From positions 1-9,314 of the forward strand of contig DAIDTM010000601.1 of assembly GCA_027457205.1 (NCBI GenBank): DNA of 9,314 bases, given 5' to 3'. The notes under the pieces were generated by a model. It saw only the letters and a list, made by a program, of their open reading frames with translations. It was not told the DNA's origin and ran no database searches. The stretch is from Anaerolineae bacterium. GTDB taxonomy: Bacteria; Chloroflexota; Anaerolineae; UBA4142. The position numbers and the translations under genes were made by a program. This document shows positions 6,270-9,314 of this stretch, one piece after another; position 1 is the first letter of the stretch; each line of letters starts with the position of its first letter.

Positions 6270-6330
6270 GACGGAGGACGGAAGACCGGAGACGGAGAAT
6301 TTCTCCGTCTATCGTCCTCCGTCTCCCGTC
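6270..6330. repeat. Palindromic array of GACGGAR heptamers
   Basis: Four tandem 7-bp units run from 6270 to 6297; units 1, 2 and 4 read GACGGAG or GACGGAA and unit 3 is GACCGGA. A 5-nt centre (6298-6302) follows, then four inverted 7-bp units from 6303 to 6330, two of which are exact complements of GACGGAG. The innermost part forms a perfect 9-bp hairpin (6290-6298 with 6302-6310). A second perfect 11-bp pairing joins 6270-6280 with 6313-6323, shifted by one heptamer from full symmetry. The array fills most of the 81-nt gap between the mutase and the enolase-superfamily gene. It would form a strong hairpin in their shared transcript, perhaps dampening read-through or protecting the mutase message. 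It has no T-run. Confidence 0.85.
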
Positions 6331-6335
6331 GAACT

Positions 6336-7547
6336 TCACGCCCCAAACTTGGTCAGCCGTCCCGCGTTCGCGAGCGCGATCGGCATCAGTTCTCTGGAGC
6401 GCAGGCGTCCGAGACTGCCGCGCGTACAGGCGTGTTCGCCGTACTCGGCGATGCCATCCGCGCGGACGAACTTGGAGTAGAGCATCACCGGCACTGGATG
6501 CCAACTATGCGATTTGAGCAACGCCGGCGTCGAGTGATCACCGCCGACGATGACAACGTCCGGCTTGAGCGCGAGCAGGCGCGGCAATTGCGCGTCGAGT
6601 TCCTCAATCACGTGCGCCTTGCGCGCAAAATCGCCGTCCTCGCCAGCGGAATCGGTCTTTTTCACGTGCAGGTAGAAAAAGTCAAAATCGTTCCAATTCT
6701 TTTCAAGCACGGTGAACTCGTCCGCAATCGTTTCCCCCGGCACTGCTAGCGTCTTCATCCCCAATAGTTTCGACAAGCCGCGATACATTGGATAGACGGC
6801 GATGGCTGCCGCGCGCAAATCAAAAACATCTTGGTACGATGGAATTGCCGGGCGCTTGGCAAAGCCGCGCAAGAGAACCATATTCGCCGGATGCTTGTCC
6901 GCCAACAACTTGCGTGCCTGATCGACAAATTGATTCGCCAACAGCGCGGTCTGTTCCGCGTCCGGCTGGTGAGCACGCACCGGCAATGCCGGCACGCCGA
7001 GTCGCTGCGGATCGGTTTCCGTGAGCGCATCGCCCAACCCCGCGCCGCGCAGCACCAGCACGAATCGGTAGTCCTTCACCGTTTCGACAAACACTTGCAC
7101 GCCGTCGAGTTGGATCGTCCGCAGCAGCGTGCCCAACTCGACATTCAGCTCAGTCGCGATGCGCCCGGCGCGTCGATCGGTGAGATTGCCGGCGGCATCG
7201 ACTGCACAAAAATTGCCGCGCGCGGCGACATCGTTCGGTCCCAAATCGAAATCGATGCCGAGCGCCTCAAGTACGCCGCGGCCGATCTCGTACACCATCG
7301 GATCGTAACCGAAGATGCCGAGGTGACCCGGTCCGCTGCCCGGCGTGATGCCCGGCGCGACCGGATCGGCAAGCCCCAGCGCGGACTGCGCCGCGAGCGC
7401 GTCGAGGTTCGGCTTGCGCGCGCTTTCCAGTTCCGTCTTGCCGCCTGGCTCCATCGGCAACCCGCCCAAGCCATCCATCACGATCATCGCGATCTTGGTT
7501 TGCGCCGGCACGACCAGTTCGTTGTCCTTCAGGAATTTGAAATCCAT
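6336..7547 (-). CDS. apgM: Archaeal-type 2,3-bisphosphoglycerate-independent phosphoglycerate mutase
   Basis: The enzyme interconverts 3- and 2-phosphoglycerate in glycolysis and gluconeogenesis without a bisphosphoglycerate cofactor. The 403-residue protein belongs to the alkaline-phosphatase superfamily and has the short aPGAM layout rather than the 510-residue bacterial GpmI. Metal and catalytic residues are visible: D25 in MIVMDGLGG, the nucleophile S71 in ITPGSGPGHLGIFGYDP, H294 and D299 in YLHVKKTDSAGEDGD, D337/H338 in GGDHSTP, and H347/H350 in SHSWHPVPVML. ATG at 7547 is chosen because GGAGG lies 5 nt upstream; an in-frame GTG at 7559 would place that site inside the gene. It has its own TTGACA promoter and is probably the first gene of an operon with the enolase-superfamily gene, 81 nt downstream. 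Confidence 0.95.
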   Translation of the reverse strand: MDFKFLKDNELVVPAQTKIAMIVMDGLGGLPMEPGGKTELESARKPNLDALAAQSALGLADPVAPGITPGSGPGHLGIFGYDPMVYEIGRGVLEALGIDFDLGPNDVAARGNFCAVDAAGNLTDRRAGRIATELNVELGTLLRTIQLDGVQVFVETVKDYRFVLVLRGAGLGDALTETDPQRLGVPALPVRAHQPDAEQTALLANQFVDQARKLLADKHPANMVLLRGFAKRPAIPSYQDVFDLRAAAIAVYPMYRGLSKLLGMKTLAVPGETIADEFTVLEKNWNDFDFFYLHVKKTDSAGEDGDFARKAHVIEELDAQLPRLLALKPDVVIVGGDHSTPALLKSHSWHPVPVMLYSKFVRADGIAEYGEHACTRGSLGRLRSRELMPIALANAGRLTKFGA

Positions 7548-7552
7548 CAGCA

Positions 7553-7557
7553 CCTCC
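7553..7557 (-). promoter_or_regulatory. Ribosome binding site for phosphoglycerate mutase
   Basis: GGAGG on the minus strand stands 5 nt before the ATG at 7547 and decides the start against the in-frame GTG at 7559. Confidence 0.8.
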
Positions 7558-7583
7558 ACGATGTCAACGATGCGATCAATTCC

Positions 7584-7612
7584 ATCTTACCATCAGGGAC
7601 GCGGGATGTCAA
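7584..7612 (-). promoter_or_regulatory. apgM: Sigma70-like promoter of the phosphoglycerate mutase operon
   Basis: On the minus strand a perfect TTGACA (7607-7612) is followed after 17 nt by TAAGAT (7584-7589). Transcription should begin near 7577, giving a leader of about 30 nt. The decamer GATGTCAACG that contains the -35 box recurs in direct orientation at 7560-7569 inside the leader. Confidence 0.75.
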
Positions 7613-7616
7613 CGTT

Positions 7617-7644
7617 TTGCTTTTCCCTGTATTTGATTTATAAT
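7617..7644 (+). promoter_or_regulatory. Sigma70-like promoter of the DUF2207 gene
   Basis: A perfect TATAAT (7639-7644) is preceded by TTGCTT (7617-7622) at a 16-nt spacer. Transcription should begin near 7651, about 34 nt before the GTG start. Its -35 box is only 4 bp from that of the divergent mutase promoter. The motif ATTTATAAT is shared with the MTA phosphorylase promoter (TGATTTATAAT in both). Confidence 0.75.
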
Positions 7645-7672
7645 ATGAGCGCAGTTCCAATCCGCGGTCTCC

Positions 7673-7677
7673 AGGAG
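7673..7677 (+). promoter_or_regulatory. Ribosome binding site for the DUF2207 gene
   Basis: AGGAG lies 7 nt before GTG at 7685 but 13 nt before the in-frame ATG at 7691. The 7-nt spacing equals that of the MTA phosphorylase gene, so GTG is preferred. Confidence 0.7.
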
Positions 7678-7684
7678 TAGACAA

Positions 7685-9314
7685 GTGCAAATGCGAAATG
7701 CGCTCCGCTACTTGATCCTCGTCTTCGTCAGTCTGGTCATTCTCTTCGTCGCAACACCTGCTCAAGCCCAAAGTAAAAGCGTCGTCGTCACGCGTCGCGA
7801 TGTTGATGCCACTATTCTCGCCAATGGCAATGTGCAGATCGTCGAAACGTGGCACGTGCAGTTCATCGGTGGTCCATTCACGTTCGCCTTCCGCGGCGTC
7901 GCGCTGGACAAAGTTGTGTCGGTCGGAGACTTTCAGGTCTCGGAGAACGGCAAAGCGTATCAACCGAGTTCGAGCGGCGCGGCAAATACGTTTCAGGTTT
8001 ATCAAGATACCGGTCAGCAATTCGTCAAGTGGTTCTTCCCGCCGACGACGAACCAAACACGCATGTTCGATATTCGGTACACGTTGGTCGGCGCACTGCG
8101 CATTTATCCCGCCGGCGATCAATTTTGGTGGAAGATCATCGAGGCAGACCGCAGCTACACCATTGACGCGACCCACATCACCGTTCACCTGCCCGCAACC
8201 TTTCCGACCGATCAACTCAAAGCCGCGATCACGACCGGCAGCGGGAACGCGACGATCCAAGACGGCAAGACGGTCGTCTTTACGAGCAGCAATCTGGTGA
8301 GCGGCGACGAATTGGAGATTCGCGTCCAATTTCCGCACGGTGTCGTGACCGCCGCGCCGCCGCCGTGGCAAGCCGAGGCAGACCAGCTCGCCCAGATCAC
8401 GCCGGTCCTCAATCTCGCCTTTATCTTCGTGGGATTTGTTCTGCTCCTTCTCGGTCCCCTGCTGCTCTTTTTGCTGTGGTACACCAAAGGTCGCGACGCG
8501 CCCGCACAAATTGTCGCGCAGACGAACGCGCCGCCAGACGATTTTCCGCCGGGCATTGTCGGCACGCTGATCGACGAGCACGCGGATATGAAAGACATCG
8601 TCGCGTCGATTGTCGATCTGGCGCGGCGCGGCGTTTTGAAGATGAGCGAGAAAGACTCGCCTGGTCTTCTCGGTATCGGCACCAATCGCGATTTCACCTT
8701 TGAACTGGTAGGAGATACCTCCAACCTGCGAAAGTACGAAAAGACGCTAGTCAATCACATCTTCAGCGGCGGACAGTCGCGCGATCTCTCCGATCTCAAG
8801 GAAAAATTCTATACCGCGATCCCGATTCTCCAATCGGAAATGTACGACGAGGTGACGAAGCTAGGATTTTTCGCCGGCAACCCGAATACCACGCGCCTCA
8901 AATACGCGGGGCTGGGCGTCGCCGCGCTCGTCGTGCTTGGATGTCTGGGCGTTTTAGTCTGGCAGGTCTTCGCGGGCATCGCTGAATTTGCCATCTGCCC
9001 CGCCATCGCGCTGATCGTCTCCTCCGTTGGGTTGATCATCCTCAGCCCGTTTATGCCGCGCCGCACGCCGCAAGGCGCGACCGAGCGCGCGAAATGGATG
9101 GCGTTCAAGCGCTACCTCGAAAGCATCGAAAAATTCACCAAGCTCGATCAGGCAAAGGACCTGTTCGACAAATATCTGCCGTACACGATTTCGTTTGGGC
9201 TGGAAAAATCGTGGGTGCAAAAATTCGCCGCCATCGGTACGCCCGCGCCGACGTGGTACGAAGTCTATCCGCCGATTGGGTACGGCGGGTATCCGCGTCG
9301 CGGCTATGCGACGC
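7685..9314 (+). CDS. DUF2207-type membrane protein (3' end cut off by window edge)
   Basis: At least 543 residues are visible, with no stop before the edge. Residues 5-28 form a signal peptide with a likely cleavage after AQA (26-28). An extracytoplasmic beta-rich domain follows (about 32-222; VVTRRDVDATILANGNVQIVETW at its start), then a proline-rich hinge and a membrane helix (about 240-266) ending in LWYTKGRD. The cytoplasmic part has PGIVGTLIDEHADMKDIVASIVDLARRGVLKM (289-320), characteristic of DUF2207. Two more membrane helices lie at about 407-428 and 433-456. The last visible region reads AFKRYLESIEKF (473-484), YLPYTISFGLEKSWVQKF (497-514) and a Gly/Tyr-rich stretch (531-543), as in other members, whose ends are often glycine-rich. 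No biochemical function is established for the family that I know of; a role at the cell envelope is inference. The start is GTG 7685, with ATG 7691 as the alternative. Confidence 0.85.
   Translation, partial: MQMRNALRYLILVFVSLVILFVATPAQAQSKSVVVTRRDVDATILANGNVQIVETWHVQFIGGPFTFAFRGVALDKVVSVGDFQVSENGKAYQPSSSGAANTFQVYQDTGQQFVKWFFPPTTNQTRMFDIRYTLVGALRIYPAGDQFWWKIIEADRSYTIDATHITVHLPATFPTDQLKAAITTGSGNATIQDGKTVVFTSSNLVSGDELEIRVQFPHGVVTAAPPPWQAEADQLAQITPVLNLAFIFVGFVLLLLGPLLLFLLWYTKGRDAPAQIVAQTNAPPDDFPPGIVGTLIDEHADMKDIVASIVDLARRGVLKMSEKDSPGLLGIGTNRDFTFELVGDTSNLRKYEKTLVNHIFSGGQSRDLSDLKEKFYTAIPILQSEMYDEVTKLGFFAGNPNTTRLKYAGLGVAALVVLGCLGVLVWQVFAGIAEFAICPAIALIVSSVGLIILSPFMPRRTPQGATERAKWMAFKRYLESIEKFTKLDQAKDLFDKYLPYTISFGLEKSWVQKFAAIGTPAPTWYEVYPPIGYGGYPRRGYAT

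Noticed and set aside
6270..6330. CRISPR array
   Set aside because: The units are 7 bp, contiguous and without spacers, and half are inverted. No cas gene is near.
5148..7547. Reading the two neighbouring genes as the glycolytic pair phosphoglycerate mutase plus enolase
   Set aside because: The smaller gene has the KxK, DAN, EQP, LDES and KPAR motifs of the NSAR/OSBS/muconate-lactonising subgroup and is 368 residues long; glycolytic enolase is about 430 residues with different motifs.
7547..8581. Long minus-strand open frame of 344 codons opposite the DUF2207 gene
   Set aside because: It lies antisense to a well-supported membrane protein and overlaps the promoters of two genes. Its translation is charged, low in complexity and has no recognisable domain. 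It is a shadow frame caused by codon bias.

Overview
The window is a gene-dense stretch of about 9.3 kb of moderately GC-rich bacterial chromosome. It holds eight protein genes, two of them cut by the window edges, and no RNA gene, transposon, phage gene or CRISPR array. Several traits suggest a Chloroflexota (Anaerolineae-like) genome: an archaeal-type cofactor-independent phosphoglycerate mutase, an NSAR/OSBS-type enolase-superfamily enzyme, a receiver-Roadblock fusion, a DUF2207 membrane protein, an intergenic array of GACGGAR heptamers, and plain sigma70-like promoters. This assignment is inference from gene content, not from a marker gene.

Left part (1-4155, all minus strand). A soluble histidine kinase with two PAS domains (2545-4026) is followed by a winged-helix response regulator that overlaps it by 4 nt (1727-2548). 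A strong TTGACA-17-TAGAAT promoter drives the pair and a 13-bp-stem terminator (1670-1701) ends it. Downstream lies a second response regulator, a receiver fused to a Roadblock/LC7-like domain (614-1588). Five nucleotides after its stop begins an endonuclease III-family DNA repair gene that runs off the left edge (1-608).

Middle part (4027-6335). S-methyl-5'-thioadenosine phosphorylase (4156-5061, plus strand) is transcribed divergently from the kinase, with its own TATAAT promoter. It converges on an enolase-superfamily gene of the N-succinylamino acid racemase / o-succinylbenzoate synthase type (5148-6254, minus strand). Nested inverted repeats lie between the two stops.

Right part (6255-9314). 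The enolase-superfamily gene is probably the second gene of an operon led by archaeal-type phosphoglycerate mutase (6336-7547, minus strand). The 81-nt gap between them is almost filled by a symmetrical array: four GACGGAR-like heptamers, a 5-nt centre, and four inverted heptamers. Divergent from the mutase is a long DUF2207-type membrane protein gene (7685 to the right edge, plus strand); the two promoters stand back to back with only 4 bp between their -35 boxes.

The best candidates for something little described are the REC-Roadblock regulator linked to a repair gene, the pairing of an HEINNP-type kinase with a winged-helix rather than NtrC-type regulator, and the palindromic heptamer array. 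I found no clear new multi-gene system. No intergenic gap exceeds 140 nt.
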